Shown: positions 33,915 through 41,734 of the stretch, one piece after another
How the letters are laid out: each line of letters opens with the position of its first letter
How positions within the stretch are numbered: position 1 is the stretch's first letter
From: Thermoflexus hugenholtzii JAD2
GTDB lineage: Bacteria; Chloroflexota; Anaerolineae; J036; Brachytrichaceae
DNA length: 43,917 bases
Assembly: GCA_945877855.1 (NCBI GenBank)
Contig: CAMDWA010000019.1
Span: forward strand, 1 to 43,917
Direction: 5' to 3'
Made by a program: the position numbers and the translations under genes
Notes under the pieces: generated by a model
The model's database searches: none
What the model was told of the DNA's origin: nothing
Seen by the model: the letters and a program-made list of their open reading frames with translations, nothing else

Positions 33915-33973
33915 GGTAACGGTCAAGCGCTTTGATAAAGCCCAAAAATGTAAAAGAAATGTAAATTTTAACG

Positions 33974-33979
33974 TAAAAT
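33974..33979 (+). promoter_or_regulatory. Candidate -10 element of the GT2 cassette (TAAAAT)
   Basis: ACGTAAAATAGCCCACT precedes a TTG start by a few bases. Almost the same sequence precedes the TTG-started methyltransferase at 39244. Confidence 0.45.
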
Positions 33980-33989
33980 AGCCCACTGT

Positions 33990-34727
33990 TTGAAAAAGCA
34001 ACTGAGCATTTCGGCATGTTTCCCGGCCTATAACGATGGTGGCACAATAGCAAGTATTGTCGTCACCAGCATCCTCACCTTACAACAAATCACCGATGAT
34101 TTCGAAATCATCATTGGCAATGATCATAGCTCAGATCACACAGGTGAAATTTTAGACGAATTGGCGAAACAATATCCCTCACTCAGGGTGATCCATCACC
34201 CCAAAAATTTGGGCTATGGTGGCAATTTACGCGCAATCTTTGCCCAAGCCAACAAGGATTGGGTGTTTTACACCGACGGTGATGCCCAATATGATGTGCG
34301 CGAATTGGCGCTATTGATTCCGGCAATTACGCCCCAAATTGATATTGTGAATGGCTACAAGATTAGCCGCAATGACCCATTTCACCGCGTTATTATTGGG
34401 CGCGTTTATCATCACATCATGCAGTTGATGTTTGGTTTTCCCATTCAAGATGTCGATTGCGATTTCCGCCTCATTCGGCGCAAATGCTTCGATGCCGTCA
34501 CGCTTGAATCACGCGATGGCACACTGCCGGTCGAGATGGTCAAAAAGTTTCACGATGCTGGTTTTAAATTTACGGAAGTGCCAGTGCATCATTTTCACCG
34601 CGTATATGGTCGATCACAATTTTTCAATGTGCGGCGATTGCTGCGGGTGGTCAAGGACATTACCAAATTGTGGATTAAGCTGGTATGGCATAAAAAAAAG
34701 CAAACAATAAACACCAAAGCACCATGA
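33990..34727 (+). CDS. GT2 glycosyltransferase, polyprenyl-phosphate sugar transferase-like
   Basis: 245 residues from TTG 33990; no suitable ATG lies near, and the first beta strand (LSISACFPAYNDGGTI) follows at once. GT-A motifs are present: IIIGNDHSSDHTGEILDEL, HHPKNLGYGGNLRAIF, and the metal-binding DGDAQYD. The family makes dolichol- or undecaprenyl-phosphate sugars or glycan links. No C-terminal membrane segments are seen. The end overlaps the methyltransferase start by 4 nt (ATGA), so they form one cassette. Confidence 0.88.
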   Translation: MKKQLSISACFPAYNDGGTIASIVVTSILTLQQITDDFEIIIGNDHSSDHTGEILDELAKQYPSLRVIHHPKNLGYGGNLRAIFAQANKDWVFYTDGDAQYDVRELALLIPAITPQIDIVNGYKISRNDPFHRVIIGRVYHHIMQLMFGFPIQDVDCDFRLIRRKCFDAVTLESRDGTLPVEMVKKFHDAGFKFTEVPVHHFHRVYGRSQFFNVRRLLRVVKDITKLWIKLVWHKKKQTINTKAP

Positions 34728-35464
34728 ACCCTATTGAATATGAGCGCATGTATCGCGTCGAAGATAGCCATTGGTGGTATGCAGGGATGCGCGAGATTGC
34801 CAGCGCATTTTTGCCTAATACAATCACAGCCGACACAATACTCGACGCAGGTTGTGGCACAGGGCGCAATTTAGCGCTGTTGGGGCAAAAAAGCACACCC
34901 ACCCCAACGGTCATTGGCATCGATTATTCGGCTTTGGCGCTGCAATTTGCACAACAACGCCAAGCACGTAAGCTGGCAAACGCCACTGTGCTCGAGTTGC
35001 CATTTGCAACGGCCACATTTGACCTTGTCACCTCATTCGAGGTGCTATATCATGCGGCGGTGGCGGATGATGTCGCGGCTTTGCGCGAATTTCATCGTGT
35101 GCTCAAACCAAACGGATATTTGCTCGTTCGCCTGCCCGCCCACCATTGGCTAAGCTCGCATCACGACCGCGCTGTGCATACAGCACGGCGCTATAACCGC
35201 CCCGAATTGCGCGCAAAATTACAGGCAGCCGGATTTAAAGTGCAACGATTAAGCTATGCCAATGTCGCACTTTTTCCACTCGCCGTCATCAAACGCCTGA
35301 CCGAACCAGTCATGCCCGCCAGCGCCAATGATTCAGATTTAGAGATTAAATCGCAATGGATCAACCATTTAATGCAGCGTATTTTGAGCGCCGAATCGCG
35401 ACTGCTACACCAAATTGATTGCCCAATTTACGGGCTATCTGTCATTGCGCTGGCACAAAAATAA
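34724..35464 (+). CDS. Class I SAM-dependent methyltransferase
   Basis: 246 residues. SAM motif I is ILDAGCGTGRNLALLG, motif II includes IGIDYSALALQFA, and FDLVTSFEVLYHAA with LREFHRVLKPNGYLLVRLPA marks motifs III-IV. Its coupling to a GT2 enzyme suggests it acts on a glycan or lipid intermediate. The substrate is unknown. An HWWY motif near the N-terminus (DSHWWYAGMR) is common in such surface-glycan methyltransferases. Confidence 0.9.
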   Translation: MNPIEYERMYRVEDSHWWYAGMREIASAFLPNTITADTILDAGCGTGRNLALLGQKSTPTPTVIGIDYSALALQFAQQRQARKLANATVLELPFATATFDLVTSFEVLYHAAVADDVAALREFHRVLKPNGYLLVRLPAHHWLSSHHDRAVHTARRYNRPELRAKLQAAGFKVQRLSYANVALFPLAVIKRLTEPVMPASANDSDLEIKSQWINHLMQRILSAESRLLHQIDCPIYGLSVIALAQK

Positions 35465-35526
35465 TTTTCACGCAAAGGCGCAAAAGCGCAAAGATACAAA
35501 AAACTTTTGCGCCTTTGCGTGAAAAT
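35464..35526. terminator. 23-bp hairpin between convergent genes
   Basis: Perfect arms at 35464-35486 and 35504-35526 (ATTTTCACGCAAAGGCGCAA and on). The T-rich arm ends serve both directions, so it is probably a bidirectional terminator. GCGCAAA is repeated inside the left arm and loop. Confidence 0.8.
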
Positions 35527-35533
35527 TTCCAAT

Positions 35534-37153
35534 TCAACGCGCCCGCAACAAGCGTCGTTGCACTTTGCCGGTTGTGGTCATGGGCAAGGCATCGATAAAC
35601 TCAATTTCACGTGGGTATTGATAAGGCGCAAGCCGCGCCCGCACAAATTGCTGCAAATCGGCCCGCAGGGCTTCGCTGGGGGTTGAATTGGGCGTAAGCA
35701 CAATAAAAGCCTTGATTATGGTGCCGCGTAATTCGTCGGGTTTACCAATCACTGCGGCATTGGCCACTGCTGGGTGCTTGACCAAACAGCTTTCGATCTC
35801 AGATGGGCCAATGCGATAGGCCGCGCTCTTGATCATGTCGTCGGCGCGTCCTTGATACCAAATGTAACCATCTGCATCCATACGGCCCAAATCGCCGGTG
35901 CGACACCAATTGCCGCTATATTTTTGGCGTGTAGCCTCATCATTGCGCCAATAGCCCAAGAAGAAAACGGGGTCTTGCCCCTCATCCCATACCGCGATCT
36001 CTCCCAATTCGCCGTGCGCCACCGCTTGCCCGTCATCATCGATAATGCTGACGCGATGCCCGGGATATGGGCGACCAATACAACCCGGCTTGGCAGGCCA
36101 TTCGGTATGGCTGTTGCCAACAATATAATTGACTTCGGTTTGACCAAACATTTCATTCAGCGTCACCCCCAATTCAGCTTGCACCCACGCAAACACCGTA
36201 TCGCCAACGGCCTCACCTGCGCTCATGATGGCCCTTAACTTTAATTGGTAATGTTGGCGGGGGTGTGGCAGCGCTTTCATCATCATTTTAAGCGCAGTAG
36301 GCACCAAAAATGTGTTGGTAACAGCATATTTTTCGAGCAAATAAAAAGCCTTTTCTGCATCGAACCGCCCATAATAGCCCAAGATCGGTTGACCAAAATA
36401 CAACGTTGGTAATAACGCATCCATCAAACCACCAGTCCAAGCCCAATCGGACGGGGTCCAAAACACATCACCCGTTTGTGGGAAATGGTTTTGCGAATAG
36501 ACAAAACCCGGCAAATTACCGATAAGCGCCCGATGGGGGATGAGCGCCCCTTTGGGCGGGCCAGTTGTGCCACTGGTATAAATCAATACAGCGGCGTCAT
36601 CGGCCAAAGTTGTCACTGGTGCATATTCTGATGCAGCTTGCGCCAATAATGCACCCCACCCCAGCACTCGCGCCTCGTTAACGCCTGCCACCTCGCCAAG
36701 CACAATCACCTGTCGCAGGGTTGGGCAATCGGGCCATACCTGCAACACGGCCGGCAACGCGGCGGCATCGATAATGGCGACCACACATTCGCTATTTTGA
36801 AAACGATACTCAAGTGCATCGGGGCCAAATTGCACCGAAAGCGGCATGGCAACTGCCCCCATTTGGTAAATAGCCATATGTGCGATCGGCACTTCGGGGC
36901 GCTGTGGGGCCAATATCGCAATGCGGTCGCCGCGCCGCACGCCTAATCCAGCCAAAACATTACTCAAGCGATTAGCCTGCTGTTGTAACTCGGCATAAGT
37001 CAATTGCGACGTTGCCCCGTGTTCATCTTCATGATACAACGCAATGCGTGTGGGGTCGTTTGCCCAACGCCCGCAACAATGCCATGCGATATTAAATTCG
37101 TGTGGCACCTGCCAACGAAATTGGGCATAAATTTCGGTGTAACGATCTGTCAT
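35534..37153 (-). CDS. Acyl-CoA synthetase (AMP-binding, medium-chain/acetyl-CoA synthetase-like)
   Basis: 539 residues from the ATG at 37153 (MTDRYTEIY); 16 further upstream codons are open but run through a hairpin. The P-loop is AVLIYTSGTTGPPKGAL; other adenylate-forming motifs are YGRFDAEKAFYLL, NEMFGQTEVNYIVGN, WCRTGDLGRMDADGYIWYQG followed by RADDMIKSAAYRIGP, and the C-terminal Lys in LPMTTTGKVQRRLLR. It would activate a carboxylic acid as its CoA thioester, in fatty- or aromatic-acid use. The WQVPHEFNIAWHCCGRWAND start is typical of ACSM-like enzymes. Substrate length is unknown. Confidence 0.92.
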   Translation of the reverse strand: MTDRYTEIYAQFRWQVPHEFNIAWHCCGRWANDPTRIALYHEDEHGATSQLTYAELQQQANRLSNVLAGLGVRRGDRIAILAPQRPEVPIAHMAIYQMGAVAMPLSVQFGPDALEYRFQNSECVVAIIDAAALPAVLQVWPDCPTLRQVIVLGEVAGVNEARVLGWGALLAQAASEYAPVTTLADDAAVLIYTSGTTGPPKGALIPHRALIGNLPGFVYSQNHFPQTGDVFWTPSDWAWTGGLMDALLPTLYFGQPILGYYGRFDAEKAFYLLEKYAVTNTFLVPTALKMMMKALPHPRQHYQLKLRAIMSAGEAVGDTVFAWVQAELGVTLNEMFGQTEVNYIVGNSHTEWPAKPGCIGRPYPGHRVSIIDDDGQAVAHGELGEIAVWDEGQDPVFFLGYWRNDEATRQKYSGNWCRTGDLGRMDADGYIWYQGRADDMIKSAAYRIGPSEIESCLVKHPAVANAAVIGKPDELRGTIIKAFIVLTPNSTPSEALRADLQQFVRARLAPYQYPREIEFIDALPMTTTGKVQRRLLRAR

Positions 37154-37168
37154 GATAAAAAATGTTCG

Positions 37169-37192
37169 TGCGCGTCCCCAGACGCGCATTTT
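37169..37192 (-). terminator. Hairpin after trpB
   Basis: TGCGCGTC and GACGCGCA pair over 8 bp with a 4-nt loop (37169-37188), with A/T runs on either side. It lies in the trpB-acyl-CoA synthetase gap. Confidence 0.5.
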
Positions 37193-37199
37193 GGAATTC

Positions 37200-37265
37200 A
37201 AACCTCAGGGGTATTTGTGCGAATCGCGGCTATGGCATTGACCTACGCAAAGCCCCCCGAGGTTT
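37200..37265. repeat. Element bounded by AAACCTC/GAGGTTT, copy 2
   Basis: It starts AAACCTCAGGGG and ends CCCCCCGAGGTTT, with GAATCGCGGCTA inside. On the reverse strand it partly matches 15043-15106. It lies directly downstream of trpB (minus strand). Confidence 0.45.
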
Positions 37266-37274
37266 CGTCAAAAT

Positions 37275-38510
37275 TCACATTTTGGGTGAATTGCCCATCA
37301 CGGTATTCAAATCTTTATCCCCCCGACCACTTAAATTGACCAAAATGATCGCATCAGTGGGCAAAGTGGGGGCGCGGCGAATGGCCTCGGCGACGGCATG
37401 AGAGGATTCGAGCGCCGGAATGATGCCCTCGAAACGACAAAGTGTGTGAAAGGCGTGCATCGCCTCATCATCGGTCGCGTTGGTATAGGTCACCCGCCCA
37501 ATATCGTGCAAATAAGCGTGTTCAGGGCCAATACCAGCATAATCTAAACCCGCCGAGATCGAATGGGTTTCGGCGATTTGCCCATCGGCATTTTGCAAAA
37601 CATGAGTGCGCATGCCTTGAAATACGCCGACCCGCCCTTGTGTCAAGGCATCGGGCGCGACATCGGCAAACCGCACCGCATGTTGCCCACTTGGCACACC
37701 ATGCCCACCCGCCTCGACCCCAAAAATCTTAACGGGGTCATTTAAAAAGGCGTAGAACATGCCGATTGAATTACTGCCACCGCCGACGCAAGCGATCACC
37801 TCGTCGGGCAAACGTCCGGCCTGCTCCAAAATCTGCGCTCGCGCCTCAATGCCAATGACAGATTGAAAGTCGCGGCAAATAAGTGGGTATGGGTGCGGGC
37901 CAAGGGCGCTGCCAATGATGTAATAGGTATCACGCACATTGGTCACCCAATCACGGATGGCCTCATTCACCGCATCTTTGAGCGTTTTGCTGCCGCTTTC
38001 AACCCCACGCACTTCGGCCCCCAGTAACTGCATCCGAAAAACGTTGGGCTGTTGTCGAGCCATATCAACCGTGCCCATATACACAATACATTCAAGCCCC
38101 AGCAATGCACAGGCCGTTGCGGTTGCAACGCCATGTTGCCCGGCCCCAGTTTCGGCAATGATGCGGGTTTTGCCCATGCGTTTCGCCAAAAGCGCTTGGC
38201 CGAGCGCGTTATTGATTTTGTGAGCGCCGGTATGCAGCAAATCTTCGCGTTTTAGGTAAATTTGCGCGCCGCCCAAATGGGCGCTCAAGCGCTTAGCGTG
38301 GGTCACAGGCGATGGCCGCCCGATATAGGTTTTGAGCAAATGTTCAAATTCAGCACGAAATGTCGCATCGTCACGAAATTCTTCGTAGGCTTCAATCACG
38401 TCATCAAGTGCCGGCATTAACGTTTCTGGCACATATCGCCCGCCATAGGGGCCATATTTGCCGCTCTCACTCGGCATGTTGTTGTAACCATCAGGGTAAA
38501 AGTCAGACAT
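37275..38510 (-). CDS. trpB: Tryptophan synthase beta chain TrpB
   Basis: 411 residues from the ATG at 38510 ([11 protein letters not shown]); 21 open codons upstream do not resemble the family. [20 protein letters not shown], the PLP Lys in [40 protein letters not shown], the PLP phosphate loop [10 protein letters not shown] and the C-terminal [10 protein letters not shown] are all present. It condenses indole with serine. No trpA or other trp gene is near, so it is either a detached trpB or a stand-alone indole scavenger. No leader peptide or T-box is seen. The 73-nt foldback copy A lies 64 nt upstream. Confidence 0.96.
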   Translation of the reverse strand: MSDFYPDGYNNMPSESGKYGPYGGRYVPETLMPALDDVIEAYEEFRDDATFRAEFEHLLKTYIGRPSPVTHAKRLSAHLGGAQIYLKREDLLHTGAHKINNALGQALLAKRMGKTRIIAETGAGQHGVATATACALLGLECIVYMGTVDMARQQPNVFRMQLLGAEVRGVESGSKTLKDAVNEAIRDWVTNVRDTYYIIGSALGPHPYPLICRDFQSVIGIEARAQILEQAGRLPDEVIACVGGGSNSIGMFYAFLNDPVKIFGVEAGGHGVPSGQHAVRFADVAPDALTQGRVGVFQGMRTHVLQNADGQIAETHSISAGLDYAGIGPEHAYLHDIGRVTYTNATDDEAMHAFHTLCRFEGIIPALESSHAVAEAIRRAPTLPTDAIILVNLSGRGDKDLNTVMGNSPKM

Positions 38511-38840
38511 AGCTATTTTTTGTTTTACAAAGTGTATCTTCCCAATAATGCCGGGTGCCCCCAAAGGCGTCATGCCGAAATCACTATCATTTAGTGTATC
38601 GAGAGGGCTTTGTCCACTCGATACACTAAATGATAGTGATTTCGGCGAAAATTTATTTTAATTCCCGCTATTTATCCAGAAAACACATCATTTTATTAAA
38701 AAGGCGAATTCATAACAAAATCAAATATTATCGATTAGATTATTTATTTTATCTGCCAAAATCTCATTTTTTACGCTACAATAATGATTGCCATCTATTT
38801 GGCAAAAATGTTTTTTCATTATTAGGAGACAAATTTAATT
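38511..38840. promoter_or_regulatory. 330-nt divergent region between trpB and the GlsB-like gene
   Basis: It contains the 73-nt foldback copy A (38574-38646), an AT-rich stretch, a candidate promoter of the GlsB-like gene (CTGCCA near 38753 and TACAAT 38777-38782), and a leader hairpin TTGCCA/TGGCAA (38788-38805) followed by a T-rich run, which could act as an attenuator. No gene is seen. Confidence 0.5.
38574..38646. repeat. 73-nt foldback repeat, copy A (perfect 30-bp stem)
   Basis: Arms 38574-38603 and 38617-38646 pair perfectly over 30 bp, with loop AGGGCTTTGTCCA. It has the same length, flanks (GTCAT before, GAAAAT after) and loop core as 5890-5962. Upstream regions of trpB (minus) and the GlsB-like gene (plus) flank it. 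Confidence 0.9.
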
Positions 38841-39110
38841 ATGGGTATTATCGATATTATCATCACTGCGTTAATCGGATTATTGGCTGGCTATTTAGCC
38901 CAACGCATTATGCCCGGGCGCGACCTGGGCGAAGGCAACATGTGGATCACAATGGCAATTGGTGTTGTCGGGGCGATTGTGGGTGGCTTTTTAGCGGGTG
39001 CGCTAGGTTTGGGCGGTATTTTTAACGGCTTGCTCGGCAGCATTATTTTGGCTGTGTTGGGTTCAATGTTGTTGCTGTGGCTCTATCGTATGGTTTCGGG
39101 TCGTCGTTAA
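38841..39110 (+). CDS. GlsB/YeaQ/YmgE family membrane protein
   Basis: 89 residues with three hydrophobic segments. The N-terminal MGIIDIIITALIGLLAGYLA and the pattern RIMPGRDLGEGNMWITMAIG followed by VVGAIVGGFL are typical of the transglycosylase-associated stress-membrane family. AGGAGA lies about 13 nt before the ATG, rather far. The function is unknown; homologues rise under stress. The leader can form the TTGCCA/TGGCAA hairpin. Confidence 0.88.
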   Translation: MGIIDIIITALIGLLAGYLAQRIMPGRDLGEGNMWITMAIGVVGAIVGGFLAGALGLGGIFNGLLGSIILAVLGSMLLLWLYRMVSGRR

Positions 39111-39136
39111 CACCAATTCCTAAAATAAAAGATGAA

Positions 39137-39199
39137 GGGCCGATTCCACGATCTATCTCCCATAGTGTCACTGTGGGAGATAGATCATGAAATCGGCCC
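39137..39199. terminator. 31-bp hairpin after the GlsB-like gene
   Basis: Arms 39137-39167 and 39169-39199 pair over 31 bp with three mismatches, all transitions. It lies 27 nt past the GlsB-like stop and before the methyltransferase promoter. Confidence 0.8.
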
Positions 39200-39229
39200 A
39201 ACACCGGCACGTCTCTACAGGGTTGACGT

Positions 39230-39235
39230 AAAATC
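39230..39235 (+). promoter_or_regulatory. Candidate -10 element of the methyltransferase-FkbM cassette (TAAAAT)
   Basis: ACGTAAAATCGACCCACT is followed directly by the TTG start, 8 nt after the hexamer. The sequence closely resembles that before the GT2 gene at 33990. Confidence 0.45.
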
Positions 39236-39243
39236 GACCCACT

Positions 39244-40029
39244 TTGAATTCCTATACCGACCCAAATCGCGATCATTTATGGCAACAACTGTGTGACCTA
39301 CCCTATTTTCGCGCCCTGTTGCGTGCCATCGAGGCGCGTTTTTACAAAGATCTACCCATCGCTGCCCCAGTGCTCGACCTCGGCTCGGGCGATGGTTTAT
39401 TCGCCCAACAAACTTTCACCCGCCCCATCGACGTTGGCATCGACCCCTTTTATTCGCCAACTTTCGGCAAAATTTACCGCGAGGGCTACCTCGCGCTTTC
39501 AACCGCCGAAGGGGCGCATATGCCCTTTGCCGATGCCTCATTTCAAACCATCATCAGCAACTCGGTGCTTGAGCACATCCCCGATATCGAGCCGGTGATT
39601 GCCGAGTGTTACCGCGTGCTTAAACCCGGCGGCACAATGCTCTTTTGCTCGCCATCCGACCATTTCACCGATTGGTTTGTGGGGGCCAAGTTTTTGGGCG
39701 ATGCTTATCGCAATTGGTTTAACAAAATCGCCCGCCATAATCATTGCGATAGCCCCGAAGCATGGGCGGCGCGGCTCGCCAAACATGGCCTAAGTGTCGA
39801 ACGCGCATGGTATTACTTTTCACCACGCGCCTTACGCATTTTAGAGATCGGGCATTTTCTGGGTGTGCCAAATTTGTTAAGCAAAATTGTGTTGGGCAAA
39901 TGGGTGTTGTGGCCTTCAGTCAACAACCCCATGCTTAAATTACTGCACACTTGGCTAACACCAGTGTATAACGAAGCCGTGCCCCCCACCGGCGCATGTG
40001 TATTTATTGTGGCCCGTAAACTTTCATGA
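39244..40029 (+). CDS. Class I SAM-dependent methyltransferase
   Basis: 261 residues from TTG 39244 (MNSYTDPNRDHLW). SAM motif I is VLDLGSGDGLFAQQTF, then DVGIDPFY, and IISNSVLEHIPDIEPVIAEC with YRVLKPGGTMLFCSP for motifs III-IV. A C-terminal hydrophobic part (LEIGHFLGVPNLLSKIVLGK) may sit near the membrane. It is coupled to the FkbM gene by a 4-nt overlap. The two probably modify one glycan or lipid; the substrate is unknown. Confidence 0.88.
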   Translation: MNSYTDPNRDHLWQQLCDLPYFRALLRAIEARFYKDLPIAAPVLDLGSGDGLFAQQTFTRPIDVGIDPFYSPTFGKIYREGYLALSTAEGAHMPFADASFQTIISNSVLEHIPDIEPVIAECYRVLKPGGTMLFCSPSDHFTDWFVGAKFLGDAYRNWFNKIARHNHCDSPEAWAARLAKHGLSVERAWYYFSPRALRILEIGHFLGVPNLLSKIVLGKWVLWPSVNNPMLKLLHTWLTPVYNEAVPPTGACVFIVARKLS

Positions 40030-40805
40030 AAACCATCACTTACTACTTACGCGCCATCCCTACCCTATTATTTGGCCTCAAAAACCCTATTGCCATCGTC
40101 GCCGCCAGCTTGGGCCAACGCCCCATCCTTCGGCTTGCCGATGGGCTAAAGTTGCGGGTTGCCAGCCTAATGGATATTTGGATCGCCAAAGAAACCTGTC
40201 TCGATCATGATTATGAGGTGTTTGGTTGCAAAATCGAAGATGACTGGGTGGTGGTCGATATTGGGGCAGCCTTTGGCGATTTTGTGGCGCATACCGCTTT
40301 TCACCATCCTAAAGCCAAAGTTATTGCGTTTGAGCCATTTGCCAAGGCGTTTGCATTATTGCGCGAAAATATTGCCCTCAACCAATTGCACAATGTGACG
40401 ATATTTGATAAGGCCGTGAGCAGCCGTGCAGGTAAATTAGTGGTAGCCCAAACTGGGGCGGCTGTTCAACATACAACCCGCCCAGCCGAAAATGAGGCGG
40501 CAGATTCAGCGCTTGTTGTCGATGCCATCACGCTTAATGACATTTTCAAGCTCGCCAATATCGATCACATCAATTTTTTAAAGGTCGATTGTGAAGGCGC
40601 CGAATTTGACATTTTCTTAAACGCCAACGCGGTCGAATTGAGCCAAATTGACCATATTTGCCTAGAATATCATGATAACGCCACACCACATCATCATTCG
40701 GCGCTGGTCAATCACTTTAAACAATATGGTTTTGAGGTAAAAACGCAACAAAACCCGGTTCATTCACATTTGGGGTTTTTATATGCACAAAGAAGCAGGC
40801 TTTAA
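40026..40805 (+). CDS. FkbM family methyltransferase
   Basis: 259 residues. The FkbM pattern is clear: VVVDIGAAFGDFVAHTAF, AKVIAFEPFAKAFALLREN, NVTIFDKAVSSRAG and NFLKVDCEGAEFDIFL. FkbM enzymes O-methylate sugars or polyketides and are common in surface-polysaccharide clusters. The start overlaps the preceding methyltransferase stop (ATGA). An N-terminal stretch of about 60 residues precedes the domain. Confidence 0.9.
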   Translation: MKTITYYLRAIPTLLFGLKNPIAIVAASLGQRPILRLADGLKLRVASLMDIWIAKETCLDHDYEVFGCKIEDDWVVVDIGAAFGDFVAHTAFHHPKAKVIAFEPFAKAFALLRENIALNQLHNVTIFDKAVSSRAGKLVVAQTGAAVQHTTRPAENEAADSALVVDAITLNDIFKLANIDHINFLKVDCEGAEFDIFLNANAVELSQIDHICLEYHDNATPHHHSALVNHFKQYGFEVKTQQNPVHSHLGFLYAQRSRL

Positions 40806-40830
40806 ATAAAGCCATTCACGAAAAATAAAC

Positions 40831-40911
40831 CTTCGATTCCCCGTCTTTTTCGCATCTCCGTGATCCATAGAATTTGGATCACGGAGACGCGGAAAGGACG
40901 AAGAATCGAAG
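40831..40911. terminator. 37-bp hairpin between convergent genes
   Basis: Arms 40831-40867 and 40875-40911 pair over 37 bp with five mismatches, all transitions, and a 7-nt loop. It lies between the FkbM gene and the small membrane-protein gene, near both stops. Confidence 0.8.
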
Positions 40912-40927
40912 ATATTTATTGCTACGA

Positions 40928-41107
40928 TTAAGCCAACAGCTTGCTCACCGCGCCCAGCGCCAACATCGCTATGATGAAGGCTGGCAACAGATTAAATGCG
41001 CTGCGTGGATTCCATGCCCAATCACTGCGCAAAGGCATAAATGAGCCTGCAAAAACAGAAGAATGAAACGACTCATTGCGGGCATCTGCAACATTAAAAT
41101 TTGACAT
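40928..41107 (-). CDS. Small membrane protein of unknown function
   Basis: 59 residues if started at the ATG at 41107 (MSNFNVADARNESF); an upstream ATG at 41119 would add four residues, and the frame is open to 41200. A soluble stretch (FMPLRSDWAWNPRSAFNLLP) leads into one C-terminal helix (AFIIAMLALGAVSKLLA). No Shine-Dalgarno is visible. The hairpin past its stop and the divergent Lrp gene support a real gene, but homology is not recognised. Confidence 0.45.
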   Translation of the reverse strand: MSNFNVADARNESFHSSVFAGSFMPLRSDWAWNPRSAFNLLPAFIIAMLALGAVSKLLA

Positions 41108-41209
41108 TGTATTGTTCATAATAATGATAATAATAGTCAAATGGCGGGCAAAAGTGAATAGCGACTCGTTGGCATTCACCCCGTTTTGGCATTCATTCAA
41201 AGGAAAACC

Positions 41210-41701
41210 GTGAGCAGCACTTTCGATTCGAATCCGACGCTACGACCTTTAGACGATACCGATTGGCAAATTTTGCACGAATTGCAAAGCAATGCGCGTA
41301 TTACCTTCGCCGAATTGGGGCGACGGGTTAACATGTCGGCCCCGAGTGTGGCCGAGCGCGTGCTGCGCATGGAAGAAGCGGGCGTGATTAGCGGTTATCA
41401 CGCCCATGTCAACCCCGAAAAGCTTGGTTATGTCATCCGCGCCTGCATCCGCATTGCCACCGACGACAGCAGCAACGAGGGTTATGTGCGGGGTATTGTT
41501 GGCATCATGCCCGAAGTGCTCGAATGCCACATCATTACTGGGGTAGATAGCTATGATTTACGGGTTATCGTTAGCTCACCCGCCCATTTACAGCTTGTCA
41601 TCAATGAGCTTTCGCGCATCGGGCGCTGCACCAGCAGCCTCATTTTAGCCACTTTGGTGCCGTGGAATGAAGTAACCAGACCGCAAGCGCCTTCAGCGTA
41701 A
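41210..41701 (+). CDS. Lrp/AsnC family transcriptional regulator
   Basis: 163 residues from GTG 41210, chosen because AAAGGAA ends 5 nt upstream; a TTG at 41186 overlaps the site. The HTH is DDTDWQILHELQSNARITFA then ELGRRVNMSAPSVAERVLRM; the RAM effector domain follows (VLECHIITGVDSYDLRVIV). Such proteins sense amino acids and act as octamers. It ends 33 nt before the stop of the convergent dehydratase and is divergent from the small membrane protein, a possible target. Confidence 0.92.
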   Translation: MSSTFDSNPTLRPLDDTDWQILHELQSNARITFAELGRRVNMSAPSVAERVLRMEEAGVISGYHAHVNPEKLGYVIRACIRIATDDSSNEGYVRGIVGIMPEVLECHIITGVDSYDLRVIVSSPAHLQLVINELSRIGRCTSSLILATLVPWNEVTRPQAPSA

Positions 41702-41734
41702 GGGCGGGTCTGTGACCCGCCCACCTGTGCCACC

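Noticed and set aside
38511-38573. A trp leader peptide or T-box before trpB
   Set aside because: No Trp codon cluster, specifier loop or antiterminator sequence was seen in the short upstream region.
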